Position numbers and translations under genes: made by a program | Shown: positions 1 through 7,914 of the stretch, piece after piece | Layout: each line of letters starts with the position of its first letter | How positions within the stretch are numbered: the first letter of the stretch is position 1 | The notes under the pieces: generated by a model | The model's database searches: none | Told to the model about the DNA's origin: nothing | What the model saw: only the letters and a program-made list of their open reading frames with translations | Origin: RBG-16-66-20 sp038040245 | GTDB lineage: Bacteria; Pseudomonadota; Gammaproteobacteria; Burkholderiales; SG8-39 | Assembly: GCA_038040245.1 (NCBI GenBank) | Contig: JBBPIU010000063.1 | Coordinates: 1-18,522 of the forward strand | Direction of reading: 5' to 3' | Length of the DNA stretch: 18,522 nucleotides

Positions 1-2444
1 AAGGTCTTCATGTAGTCGCTCGCGGCGACCACCGGGCCGGCGCGCTTCTCGAGGCACTGCGTTACATAAGGTACGCGCGCCTTGTCCTCCGGATGCAGCA
101 GGTTCCAGCGGTCCGCGGCGAGTCCCTCGCGACGCAGCTCGGTGAAGCTGGTCGCGCTCCAGACGTCGGCCGCCACGTCCCAGTCCTTCTCCAGCAATTC
201 GGCAGCTGCGATCACTTCGCGCAGGATTGTTCCGGAGCCAAGAATCTGGACTCGCAATTTTGCTTTTGTTTTTGTTTCTTTAAATAAATAAAGACCTTTC
301 AATATTCCCTGCTCGGCGCCTTCGGGCAGCGCCGGGTGCTCGTAGTTCTCGTTCATCAGGGTGATGTAGTAGCACACATCCTCCTGATTCGTGACCATGC
401 GGCGCAGGCCGTCGTGGATGATCACCGCGAGCTCGTAGCCGTAGGTCGGATCGTAGGAAATGCAGTTCGGGATTACCGAGGAGAGGAGGTGCGAGTGACC
501 GTCTTCATGTTGCAGGCCCTCGCCGTTCAGCGTGGTGCGTCCCGCAGTCGCGCCCAGCAGAAAACCGCGCGCCCGCTGGTCCGCCGCCGCCCAGGCGAGA
601 TCGCCGATCCTCTGCATGCCGAACATCGAGTAGAAGATATAGAACGGCACCGTGACCTGGTTCGAATGGCTGTACGAGGTGGCCGCCGCGATCCACGAGC
701 ACATCGCGCCCGCCTCGTTGATGCCCTCCTCCAGGATCTGCCCCGCCTTGTCCTCGCGGTAGTACATCACCTGGTCCTTGTCCACCGGCTCGTACTTCTG
801 GCCTTCGGGGGCGAAAATGCCGAGCTGGCGGAACATGCCTTCCATGCCGAAGGTGCGCGCCTCGTCGGGGACGATCGGCACGATGTGCTTGCCGATCTCC
901 TTGTCCCGGATCAGCGCGGTCAGCCCGCGCACGAATGCCATGGTGGTTGAGATCTCGCGGCCCTCGCCCGAGCCCTTCAGCAACTGGTCAAAGGCCGACA
1001 GCGGCGGCACGGCTGGAACTTTGTCCGCCTTGCGCCGGCGTTGCGGCAGGTAGCCGCCGAGCGCCTTCCTGCGCTCATGCAGGTACTTCATCTCCGGCGC
1101 GTCCGCGGGCGGGATGTAGAACGGCAGCGCGTCGAGCTTGTCGTCCGGGATCGGGATATTGAAGCGATCGCGCATCTCCTTGATGGTCGCGGTATCGACT
1201 TTCTTCAACTGGTGCGTCGGGTTTTTCGCCTGGCCCTGCTTGCCCATGCCGTAGCCCTTGATCGTTTTGGCGAGAATCACGGTGGGCTGGCCCTTGTGCT
1301 TCACCGCCGCCGCGTAGGCGGCGTAAATCTTGTGCGGGTCATGCCCGCCGCGGTTCAGGCGCCAGATGTCCTCGTCGGTCATGCGCGATACCATCTCCAG
1401 CACCTTGGGGTGCTTGCCGAAGAAATGCTTGCGCACGAAGGCGCCGTCGTTGGCCTTGAAGTTCTGGTACTCGCCGTCGACCGTCTCCTCCATGATGCGC
1501 AGCAAAAGCCCTTCCTTGTCGCGCGCCAGCAGCGGATCCCAGTAGCCGCCCCAGATGAGCTTGATCACGTTCCAGCCGGCGCCGCGGAAGTTCCCTTCCA
1601 GTTCCTGGATGATCTTGCCGTTGCCGCGCACCGGGCCGTCCAGGCGCTGCAGGTTGCAGTTGACGATGAAGACGAGATTGTCGAGCTTCTCGCGCGCTGC
1701 CATACCGATCGCGCCCAGGGATTCCGGCTCGTCCATCTCGCCGTCGCCGCAGAACACCCAGACCTTGCGGTTCTCCGTCTGCGCGTGCCCCCTCGCCTGC
1801 AGGTACTTGAGGTAGCGCGCCATGTAGATCGCCTGGATCGGCCCCAGGCCCATGGATACCGTCGGGAACTGCCAGTAGTCGGGCATCAGCCACGGATGCG
1901 GATAGGAAGACACGCCTTTGCCGTCCACGTCGCGCCGGAAATTGAGCAGCTGCTCCTCGGTGAAGCGCCCTTCGAGCAGGCCGCGCGCGTAGATGCCGGG
2001 CGACGAATGCCCCTGGAAGTACACCAGGTCGCCGCCGTGCCCTTCGTGCGGCGCGTGCCAGAAATGGTGCTGCCCGACGCCGAACAGCGTTCCCACCGAA
2101 GCGAAACTGGCGATATGGCCGCCCAGCTCGTCGTCGTTCTTGTTGGCCCGCGCCACCATCACCATCGCGTTCCAGCGGCAGAAGGAGCGGATGCGCTCCT
2201 CCAGCGCAGGGTCGCCCGGCGAGCGCTCTTCCATGTGCGCCGGAATGGTGTTGACGTAGGGCGTGTAGGGCGAAAACGGCAAATGGGCGCCCGAGGTGCG
2301 CGCTTTCTCGGTCAGCTTCTCGATCAGGAAATGTGCGCGATCGGGGCCTTCGCGCTCCAGCACCGCCTCGAGCGCATCGAGCCATTCCTGGGTCTCGAGG
2401 CTGTCAGGGTCGTTGGCCGCGGGCTGTTGCGGAACGGCGGACAT
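1..2444 (-). CDS. aceE: Pyruvate dehydrogenase E1 component, homodimeric type (C-terminus cut by window edge)
   Basis: ThDP-dependent E1 of the pyruvate dehydrogenase complex; it decarboxylates pyruvate and reductively acetylates the lipoyl group of E2. The minus frame reads MSAVPQQPAANDPDSLETQE and stays open for 814 codons to the window edge. About 70-75 C-terminal residues are missing compared with the paralogue at 14216-16891. Visible landmarks are GGHIAS (His110), YFQGHSSPG (His146), the ThDP motif GDGEMDEPES (233-242) with VNCNLQRLDGPVRGN about 28 residues on, THQLKK in the mobile loop, and GEGLQHEDGHSH. These match the catalytic histidines and cofactor site of E. coli AceE. The start is fixed by a strong AGGAGG five bases upstream. 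aceF would be expected beyond the left edge. An AT-rich codon patch lies at about 245-306 but keeps the frame. Identification is firm; substrate is inferred from family. Confidence 0.96.
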   Translation of the reverse strand, partial: MSAVPQQPAANDPDSLETQEWLDALEAVLEREGPDRAHFLIEKLTEKARTSGAHLPFSPYTPYVNTIPAHMEERSPGDPALEERIRSFCRWNAMVMVARANKNDDELGGHIASFASVGTLFGVGQHHFWHAPHEGHGGDLVYFQGHSSPGIYARGLLEGRFTEEQLLNFRRDVDGKGVSSYPHPWLMPDYWQFPTVSMGLGPIQAIYMARYLKYLQARGHAQTENRKVWVFCGDGEMDEPESLGAIGMAAREKLDNLVFIVNCNLQRLDGPVRGNGKIIQELEGNFRGAGWNVIKLIWGGYWDPLLARDKEGLLLRIMEETVDGEYQNFKANDGAFVRKHFFGKHPKVLEMVSRMTDEDIWRLNRGGHDPHKIYAAYAAAVKHKGQPTVILAKTIKGYGMGKQGQAKNPTHQLKKVDTATIKEMRDRFNIPIPDDKLDALPFYIPPADAPEMKYLHERRKALGGYLPQRRRKADKVPAVPPLSAFDQLLKGSGEGREISTTMAFVRGLTALIRDKEIGKHIVPIVPDEARTFGMEGMFRQLGIFAPEGQKYEPVDKDQVMYYREDKAGQILEEGINEAGAMCSWIAAATSYSHSNQVTVPFYIFYSMFGMQRIGDLAWAAADQRARGFLLGATAGRTTLNGEGLQHEDGHSHLLSSVIPNCISYDPTYGYELAVIIHDGLRRMVTNQEDVCYYITLMNENYEHPALPEGAEQGILKGLYLFKETKTKAKLRVQILGSGTILREVIAAAELLEKDWDVAADVWSATSFTELRREGLAADRWNLLHPEDKARVPYVTQCLEKRAGPVVAASDYMKT

Positions 2445-2449
2445 GGCTT

Positions 2450-2455
2450 CCTCCT
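2450..2455 (-). promoter_or_regulatory. Ribosome binding site of aceE
   Basis: On the minus strand this reads AGGAGG, a full match to the anti-Shine-Dalgarno sequence, five bases before the ATG at 2444. It fixes the aceE start. Confidence 0.8.
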
Positions 2456-2512
2456 GCTTGGTCTCTTTTAGAGGGCAATCGGATAGTGAAACGGGGTGAT
2501 TTATAGTATGCC

Positions 2513-3376
2513 ATGCCTGCAACATTGATCGACGGAAAATCGCTCGCTGCCGCGGTGCGCGCCTCGCAGAAAAGCGCGATCGAATCGCTTGCCGCCCGCG
2601 GCGTGCGCCCCGGGCTGGCGGCAATCCTCGTGGGGAATGACCCGGCCTCGCGCGTATACGTGCGCAACAAGGCGCGCGCCTGCGAAGAAACCGGCGTGCG
2701 CTCCGAGGTCCACGAATTTCCGGAACAGGTTTCCGAAACCGCGTTGCTCGAATGCGTGGCGCAGTTGAACGCCGATTCGCGCGTGCACGGCATTCTGGTG
2801 CAGTTGCCCTTGCCGCGGCAGGTCGACTCGTCCCTGGTGCTCGCGGCGGTGTCGCCGATGAAGGACGTGGACGGTTTCCATGCCGTGAACCTGGGCGCGC
2901 TGCTGCAGGGGCGCCCCGGATTCGTCCCCGGAACCCCGGCGGGCGTGATGCGCCTGCTGGAGCATGCCGGCGTGCCGCTGGCCGGCCGGCACGCGGTGAT
3001 CGTGGGCCGCTCGACCATCGTCGGCAAGCCGCTTGCACTGCTGCTGTTGCAAAAGGACGCGACCGTCACCATCTGCCACTCGAAGACCCGGGATCTTGCG
3101 GCGCTGACGAAGCAGGCCGACATCCTGATTGCCGCCGTCGGCAGCGCGAAACTCATCACCGCCGGTATGGTCAAGCCGGGGGCTTGCGTCATCGACGTGG
3201 GCGTCAACCGGCTCGCCGACGGAAAACTGGCCGGCGACGTGGACTTCGAGAATGTCAGGGCGGTCGCGGGCTCGATCACTCCGGTCCCCGGCGGCGTCGG
3301 CCCGATGACCGTCGCCATGCTGATCGTCAACACTGTGCGTGCTGCGGAGCTATCGATTGGAAAACCCGTTGCGTAA
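2513..3376 (+). CDS. folD: Bifunctional methylenetetrahydrofolate dehydrogenase / methenyltetrahydrofolate cyclohydrolase
   Basis: FolD interconverts 5,10-methylene-, methenyl- and 10-formyl-tetrahydrofolate in the cytosol, using NADP(H) and supplying one-carbon units for purines and formyl-Met. The 287-residue protein has the usual length. It shows SRVYVRNKARACEETG with catalytic Lys53 and Tyr49, HGILVQLPLP, SPMKDVDGFH, TPAGVM, the nucleotide-binding segment GRSTIVGKPLA, and the C-terminal signature TPVPGGVGPMTVA. It diverges from aceE across only 68 bp. A TATAGT hexamer at 2502-2507 lies so close to the ATG that, if used, it would give a leaderless message; a GGGGTGA tract at 2494-2500 is a distant possible ribosome site. 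Its 3' end overlaps prlC, suggesting translational coupling. Confidence 0.97.
   Translation: MPATLIDGKSLAAAVRASQKSAIESLAARGVRPGLAAILVGNDPASRVYVRNKARACEETGVRSEVHEFPEQVSETALLECVAQLNADSRVHGILVQLPLPRQVDSSLVLAAVSPMKDVDGFHAVNLGALLQGRPGFVPGTPAGVMRLLEHAGVPLAGRHAVIVGRSTIVGKPLALLLLQKDATVTICHSKTRDLAALTKQADILIAAVGSAKLITAGMVKPGACVIDVGVNRLADGKLAGDVDFENVRAVAGSITPVPGGVGPMTVAMLIVNTVRAAELSIGKPVA
3346..3349 (+). promoter_or_regulatory. Ribosome binding site inside folD that supports a TTG start for prlC
   Basis: GGAG lies within the folD coding sequence, seven bases before the TTG at 3357. The resulting protein begins MENPLRNPLLDFSGLP, which resembles the N-terminus of E. coli PrlC (MTNPLLTPFELPPF). The alternative GTG at 3339 has no comparable site and adds six atypical residues. 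Confidence 0.55.
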
Positions 3377-5408
3377 TCCTTTACTGGATTTTTCCGGTTT
3401 ACCGCGTTTTTCGGAGATCAAACCGGAACACGTCGCGCCGGCCATGGATCAACTTCTTGCTGAAGTGCGTAGCGCGATGCGCCAGGCCGAGAACGCACCG
3501 GCGACATGGGAACAGTTCGTGCAGCCGCTGGAAGACGCCACCGAGCGCCTGTCGCGCGCCTGGGGGCAGGTCGAGCACCTGCACGCCGTGCTGGACAGCC
3601 CGGCGCTGCGCAAGGCCTACAACGCCTGCCTGCCGAAAATCACGCAGTTCTGGACCGAACTGGGCCAGAACCAGCACCTGTTCGCAAAATATCGCGCGCT
3701 CAAGGCAGCCGCGTCGTTTGCGCAACTGGCGCCGGCGCGCAAAAAACTCGTCGACAACGCGCTGCGCGATTTCCGCCTCGGCGGCGCCGAACTGCCGGCC
3801 GACCTCAAGCCGCGCTACGCGGCGATCCAGGACGAACTCGCGTCGCTGTCGGCGAAATTCTCCGAAAATGTGCTCGACGCGACGAATGCTTTTTCGCTTT
3901 TTGTAGATAAAGAAAGAATTTCCGGAATACCAAAGGACGTACTGGCCGCAGCCCGTGAAGCGGCAACGAAGGATGAGGCCCTGACGGACGGCAAGCCGCG
4001 CTGGAAATTCACACTGCAGATGCCGTCCTATTTTCCGGTGATGCAGTACGCGAAGGACCGCGCGCTGCGCGAGACGCTTTACCGCGCGAGCGCGACGCGC
4101 GCCGCCGAGTTCGGCAAGCCGGAATGGGACAACACGCCGCTGATCGCCCGCATCCTCAAGCTGCGCAAAGAGGACGCGCAGCTGCTCGGCTACGCCAGCT
4201 TCGCCGAGGTTTCCCTGGTGCCGAAAATGGCGCAGTCGTCCAAGCAGGTGCTCGATTTCCTGCAGGACCTGGCGGACCGGGCGCGCCCTTTCGCCGAGCG
4301 CGACCTCGCCGAACTGAGGACCTTCGCCGCCAGCGAACTGGGCATCGAGAAACTCGAATCCTGGGACCTGGCGTATGCCTCCGAGAAGCTGCGCGCGCGG
4401 CGCTATTCGTTCTCGGATCAGGAAGTGAAGCAGTACTTGCCGGAGACGCAGGTGCTGCCGGGAATGTTTCAACTGGTTCAGAATTTGTATCAAATAGGAA
4501 TTTCAGAAACGAACGCGGAAAAATGGCACCAGGATGTGCGTTTCTTCGACATTCATAATGCCGCCGGAGAGCGCATCGGCCAGTTCTATGTCGATCTCTA
4601 CGCGCGCGATACCAAGCGGGGCGGCGCCTGGATGGACGGCGCCATTTCCCGGCGCCGGCGCGACGCCCGGATCCAGCATCCGGTCGCCTATCTGAACTGC
4701 AATTTTGCCCGCCCCGTCGGCGGCAAGCCGGCGCTGTTCACGCACGACGACGTCATCACGCTGTTCCACGAATTCGGCCACGGACTGCACCACCTGCTCA
4801 CGCGCGTCGAGGATCTGGGCGTCGCCGGCATCAACGGCGTGGAATGGGACGCGGTCGAGCTGCCCAGCCAGTTCATGGAAAATTTCTGCTGGGAATGGGA
4901 CGTGCTCCAGCACATGGCGAGGCATGTCGATACGGGCGCGCCGCTGCCGCGCGAGCTGTTCGACAAGATGCTGGCGGCGAAGAATTTCCAGTCGGGCCTG
5001 GCGACGCTGCGCCAGATCGAATTTTCGCTGTTCGACATGCGGCTGCATTCAGACTTCGACCCGGACGCAGGCCGTTCCGCGCTCGAACTGCTCGACGAAG
5101 TGCGGCGCGGGGTCGCGGTCGTGGTCCCGCCTGCCTGGAACCGCTTTCCAAACAGCTTTTCGCACATCTTCGCCGGGGGCTACGCCGCTGGTTACTACAG
5201 CTACAAGTGGGCCGAGGTGCTGTCCGCGGATGCCTACAGCCTGTTCGAAGAGCAAGGCGTGCTCGATCCGGAAGCAGGACGGCGATTTCGCGACGAGATC
5301 CTCGCCGTGGGCGGCAGCCGGCCGGCGGCCGATTCGTTCCGCGCCTTCCGCGGGCGCGAACCGCGCGTGGACGCGCTACTCAGGCACAGTGGCATGATCC
5401 CCGCATGA
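3357..5408 (+). CDS. prlC: Oligopeptidase A (M3 family zinc metallopeptidase)
   Basis: Cytoplasmic thimet-type oligopeptidase that degrades short peptides, including cleaved signal peptides. The protein has about 683 residues, close to E. coli PrlC (680). The zinc site HEFGHGLHH begins at residue 471 (His471, Glu472, His475), and the third ligand is Glu501 in VELPSQFMENF. Other conserved blocks are KRGGAWMDG before the active site and FSHIFAGGYAAGYYSYKW near the C-terminus. I chose the TTG at 3357, which has an upstream GGAG; a GTG at 3339 in the same frame would add six residues. It overlaps the end of folD by 20 bp and is followed 19 bp later by xth, consistent with one transcript. Two AT-rich codon patches (about 3883-3948 and 4468-4532) contain codons rare for this region, such as ATA, AGA and GGA. 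Confidence 0.94.
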   Translation: MENPLRNPLLDFSGLPRFSEIKPEHVAPAMDQLLAEVRSAMRQAENAPATWEQFVQPLEDATERLSRAWGQVEHLHAVLDSPALRKAYNACLPKITQFWTELGQNQHLFAKYRALKAAASFAQLAPARKKLVDNALRDFRLGGAELPADLKPRYAAIQDELASLSAKFSENVLDATNAFSLFVDKERISGIPKDVLAAAREAATKDEALTDGKPRWKFTLQMPSYFPVMQYAKDRALRETLYRASATRAAEFGKPEWDNTPLIARILKLRKEDAQLLGYASFAEVSLVPKMAQSSKQVLDFLQDLADRARPFAERDLAELRTFAASELGIEKLESWDLAYASEKLRARRYSFSDQEVKQYLPETQVLPGMFQLVQNLYQIGISETNAEKWHQDVRFFDIHNAAGERIGQFYVDLYARDTKRGGAWMDGAISRRRRDARIQHPVAYLNCNFARPVGGKPALFTHDDVITLFHEFGHGLHHLLTRVEDLGVAGINGVEWDAVELPSQFMENFCWEWDVLQHMARHVDTGAPLPRELFDKMLAAKNFQSGLATLRQIEFSLFDMRLHSDFDPDAGRSALELLDEVRRGVAVVVPPAWNRFPNSFSHIFAGGYAAGYYSYKWAEVLSADAYSLFEEQGVLDPEAGRRFRDEILAVGGSRPAADSFRAFRGREPRVDALLRHSGMIPA

Positions 5409-5427
5409 TTTTTCCATCGCGCACCGG

Positions 5428-6213
5428 ATGAAGCTCGCGACCTGGAACGTGAATTCGCTGAGAGTCCGCCTGCCGCACCTGACGGATTGGCTCGCGCAAG
5501 CGATGCCCGATGTGATGTGCCTGCAGGAACTCAAGCTTGAAGACGCGAAATTTCCGCGCGCCGAACTCGAGATCTTGGGCTACCAGTCTGCATTTTCGGG
5601 ACAGAAGACTTACAACGGCGTCGCGATTCTCGCGCGCGCCGCCCTGCGCGATGCAAGCACCGGCATCCCCGGCCTCCAGGACGAGCAGAAACGCGTCGTC
5701 GCCGCGACCGTCGGCGATGTTCGCGTCGTCTGCGTCTACTGTCCGAACGGACAAGCCGTGGGCTCGGAGAAATACGCCTACAAGCTGCGCTGGTTCGCGG
5801 CGCTCAAGGACTATCTCGCGTCTGAATTGCAGCGCCACCCGCGGCTCGCGGTCGCGGGCGACTTCAATGTCGCGCCGGAAGACCGCGACGTGCACGATCC
5901 GAAGGCCTGGGAAGGCCAGGTTCTCGTCTCGGAGCCCGAGCGCTCGGCGTGGCGTGCGCTGCTCGCCCTCGGTCTGAAGGATTCGTTCCGCCTCTTCGAG
6001 CAGCCGGAGAAAATTTACTCCTGGTGGGATTACCGGATGATGGGCTTTCGGCGCAATGCGGGCCTGCGGATAGACCATGTCCTGGTCTCGGCCGAACTGG
6101 CAAAGCGCTGCACCGCCTCTACCGTCGACAAGGCGCCGCGCAAGCTCGAGCGGCCCTCCGACCACGCGCCGGTGATCGCCGAGCTTTCCGAGGATCAGTC
6201 GATCAGCGCGTAG
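5428..6213 (+). CDS. xth: Exodeoxyribonuclease III (AP endonuclease)
   Basis: Mg-dependent 3'-5' exonuclease and class II AP endonuclease of base-excision repair. The 261-residue protein covers the complete exonuclease/endonuclease/phosphatase fold: Asn7 in TWNVNSLRVR, metal-binding Glu34 in CLQELK, Tyr104 and Asn107 in VYCPNG, catalytic Asp145 and Asn147 in AGDFNVAPEDRDVHD, Asp216 in LRIDHVL, and the terminal SDHAPV with Asp245 and His246. The internal NAGLRIDHVL block fits the XthA group. It lies 19 bp after prlC on the same strand. Its last 19 bp overlap the 3' end of the opposing aceB gene, so the two stop codons lie inside each other's genes. No terminator hairpin is visible at this junction. 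Confidence 0.96.
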   Translation: MKLATWNVNSLRVRLPHLTDWLAQAMPDVMCLQELKLEDAKFPRAELEILGYQSAFSGQKTYNGVAILARAALRDASTGIPGLQDEQKRVVAATVGDVRVVCVYCPNGQAVGSEKYAYKLRWFAALKDYLASELQRHPRLAVAGDFNVAPEDRDVHDPKAWEGQVLVSEPERSAWRALLALGLKDSFRLFEQPEKIYSWWDYRMMGFRRNAGLRIDHVLVSAELAKRCTASTVDKAPRKLERPSDHAPVIAELSEDQSISA

Positions 6214-7787
6214 GCCGGCAGCGTCAGGAACTCGACGTAGTCGCCGGTGGTGATTCTCTCGAACAGCGTGGCGCCCGCTTCGTACTTGCCCGCCTGCCAG
6301 GCTTCTTCGCCCAGGTAAGCCTTCACCTTCGGCAGTTCATCGGCGAGCAGCTTGCGGAACAGTTCGGCAGTCACCTTGCGGCCGTCGTCCAGCTTGCCCT
6401 TCTCCGAGCGTATCCACTGCCAGATCTGCGAGCGCGAGATTTCGGCGGTGGCCGCGTCTTCCATCAGGTTGAACACCGGCACGCAGCCGTTGCCTGCGAG
6501 CCAGGCGCCGAGGTACTGGATTCCCACCGAGATGTTGTTGCGCAGCCCGGCTTCGGTGATCGGCGCCTCGGGCCTGAAATCGAGCAGGTCCCTGGCGCCG
6601 TAATTCACGTCGGGGCGCTGGCGGTGGTACTGGTTCGCCTGCGGCATGTGCTGGTCGAATATTTCTTTCGCGATCGGCACCAGCGCGGGATGGGCGACCC
6701 AGGTGCCGTCGCAGCCATCGGTCACTTCCCGCAGCTTGTCCTGGCGCACTTTTTCCAGTGCCGCTTCATTTGCCGCCGGGTCGTTCTTGATCGGGATCTG
6801 CGCCGCCATGCCGCCCATCGCGGGGGCGCCGCGGCGGTGGCAGGTCTTGACCAGGGTAAGCGCGTAGGAGCGCATGAAAGGCGAGGTCATCGTCACCTGC
6901 GAGCGGTCCGCCAGGCAGAAATTCTCGTTGCAACGGAATTTCTTGATGCAGGAAAAAATGTAGTCCCAGCGGCCGATGTTGAGGCCCGCCGAATGCTCCT
7001 TCAGCTCCCACAGGAATTCGTCCATTTCGAACGCCGCGACCACCGTCTCGATGAGGCAGGTGGCTTTGATTGTTCCCCTTGGAATTCCCAGACTTTCCTG
7101 CGAAAGCAGAAACACATCGTTCCAGAGACGCGCTTCCAGATGCGATTCCATCTTGGGCAGGTAGAAATACGGGCCCGAGCCCCGCGCCAGCAATTCCTTC
7201 GCGTTATGGAACAACAGCAGCGCGAAATCGAACAGCCCGCCCGAGACCGGCCGGCCGTCCACGGTGACGTGCTTTTCGTCGAGATGCCAGCCGCGCGGCC
7301 GCGGGATCAGCACGGCGGTTTTGTCGTTCAGCCGGTACTGCCTGCCGTTCTGCTCCAGGGAGATGGTGCGGCGCACCGCGTCGCGAATGTTGATTTGCCC
7401 GTCGATCATGTTGAACCAGGTCGGGCAATTGGCGTCTTCGAAGTCCGCCATGAAGGTGGAGGCGCCGCAGTTGAGCGCGTTGATCACCATCTTGCGGTCG
7501 GTCGGGCCGGTGATCTCGACGCGACGATCGAGCATGTCCGCCGGCTGCGGCGAGATTTGCCAGTCGGACTGCCTGATTTTTTTTGTATCCATTAAAAAGT
7601 CAGGCAGAGCGCCAGCGTCGAACTGCTTCTGCCTCTCGGCGCGGCGTGCAAGCAGCTCCTGGCGGCGCGGCTCGAACTGCCGGTGCAGTTTCGCGACCAG
7701 CGAGAGCGCCCCAGAGGTCAGGATCTTTGCGAACTCCGGCGTGATGGGGCCGGAGATGGAAACACCTTGAGGGAGTGGACCGGACAT
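6195..7787 (-). CDS. aceB: Malate synthase A
   Basis: Condenses glyoxylate with acetyl-CoA to malate in the glyoxylate shunt. At 530 residues it has the length of the A-type enzyme. The family signature KEHSAGLNIGRWDYIF spans residues 263-278. Expected active-site residues are present: Arg165 in PRPRGWHLDEKH, Glu247 in CLIETV, Asp275 in the signature, and the catalytic base Asp444 in FNLMEDAATAE. No isocitrate lyase gene lies in this window. No good Shine-Dalgarno precedes the ATG, and a plausible promoter ends only about 11 bases upstream, so the message may be nearly leaderless. The 3' end overlaps xth by 19 bp. AT-rich codon patches occur near 7568-7602 and 7064-7100. Confidence 0.96.
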   Translation of the reverse strand: MSGPLPQGVSISGPITPEFAKILTSGALSLVAKLHRQFEPRRQELLARRAERQKQFDAGALPDFLMDTKKIRQSDWQISPQPADMLDRRVEITGPTDRKMVINALNCGASTFMADFEDANCPTWFNMIDGQINIRDAVRRTISLEQNGRQYRLNDKTAVLIPRPRGWHLDEKHVTVDGRPVSGGLFDFALLLFHNAKELLARGSGPYFYLPKMESHLEARLWNDVFLLSQESLGIPRGTIKATCLIETVVAAFEMDEFLWELKEHSAGLNIGRWDYIFSCIKKFRCNENFCLADRSQVTMTSPFMRSYALTLVKTCHRRGAPAMGGMAAQIPIKNDPAANEAALEKVRQDKLREVTDGCDGTWVAHPALVPIAKEIFDQHMPQANQYHRQRPDVNYGARDLLDFRPEAPITEAGLRNNISVGIQYLGAWLAGNGCVPVFNLMEDAATAEISRSQIWQWIRSEKGKLDDGRKVTAELFRKLLADELPKVKAYLGEEAWQAGKYEAGATLFERITTGDYVEFLTLPAYALID

Positions 7788-7798
7788 GTGTATGCATC

Positions 7799-7827
7799 AT
7801 TTTATGTATTCAAATGTGGCACTGCAA
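7799..7827 (-). promoter_or_regulatory. Candidate sigma-70 promoter of aceB
   Basis: On the minus strand TTGCAG (7827-7822) is followed by a 17-base spacer and TAAAAT (7804-7799). The -10 matches five of six consensus bases; the -35 matches only its first three. Transcription would start around 7792, about five bases before the aceB ATG. Confidence 0.45.
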
Positions 7828-7858
7828 CATGAAAAGCTGTTGCGGTGCATTGTTGCGG
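7819..7858. promoter_or_regulatory. Operator-like array of three TGTTGC half-sites before aceB
   Basis: GCACTGCAACA (7819-7829) and TGTTGCGGTGC (7838-7848) form an inverted repeat matching at 10 of 11 positions around an 8-base spacer. A further TGTTGCGG in direct orientation follows at 7851-7858. The left half covers the candidate aceB -35 hexamer. The arrangement suggests a repressor or activator site controlling aceB and perhaps the divergent gene; the regulator is unknown. Confidence 0.4.
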
Positions 7859-7914
7859 CGGGGATGCGCCCGCGGTAGCCTCATGTCCCGCAAGATGGGT
7901 TTCTATTCCACATT

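Noticed and set aside
244..306. Possible frameshift or insertion in aceE at the AT-rich patch
   Set aside because: The aceE frame continues unbroken through the patch, and the flanking residues (EGAEQGILKG before, LRVQILGSG after) line up with the paralogue.
1041..2471. 476-codon plus-strand open frame opposite aceE
   Set aside because: It mirrors the aceE codons on the other strand. The translation is rich in Arg, His, Val and Ala with no recognisable domain, as expected from high GC at third positions.
2404..3333. 309-codon minus-strand open frame opposite folD
   Set aside because: It covers the divergent aceE-folD control region and has low-complexity Ser/Thr/Arg composition. folD on the plus strand has every family motif.
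5949..7595. 548-codon plus-strand open frame opposite aceB
   Set aside because: It overlaps the 3' end of xth and lies antisense to malate synthase, whose active-site motifs are all intact. No motif or ribosome site supports it.
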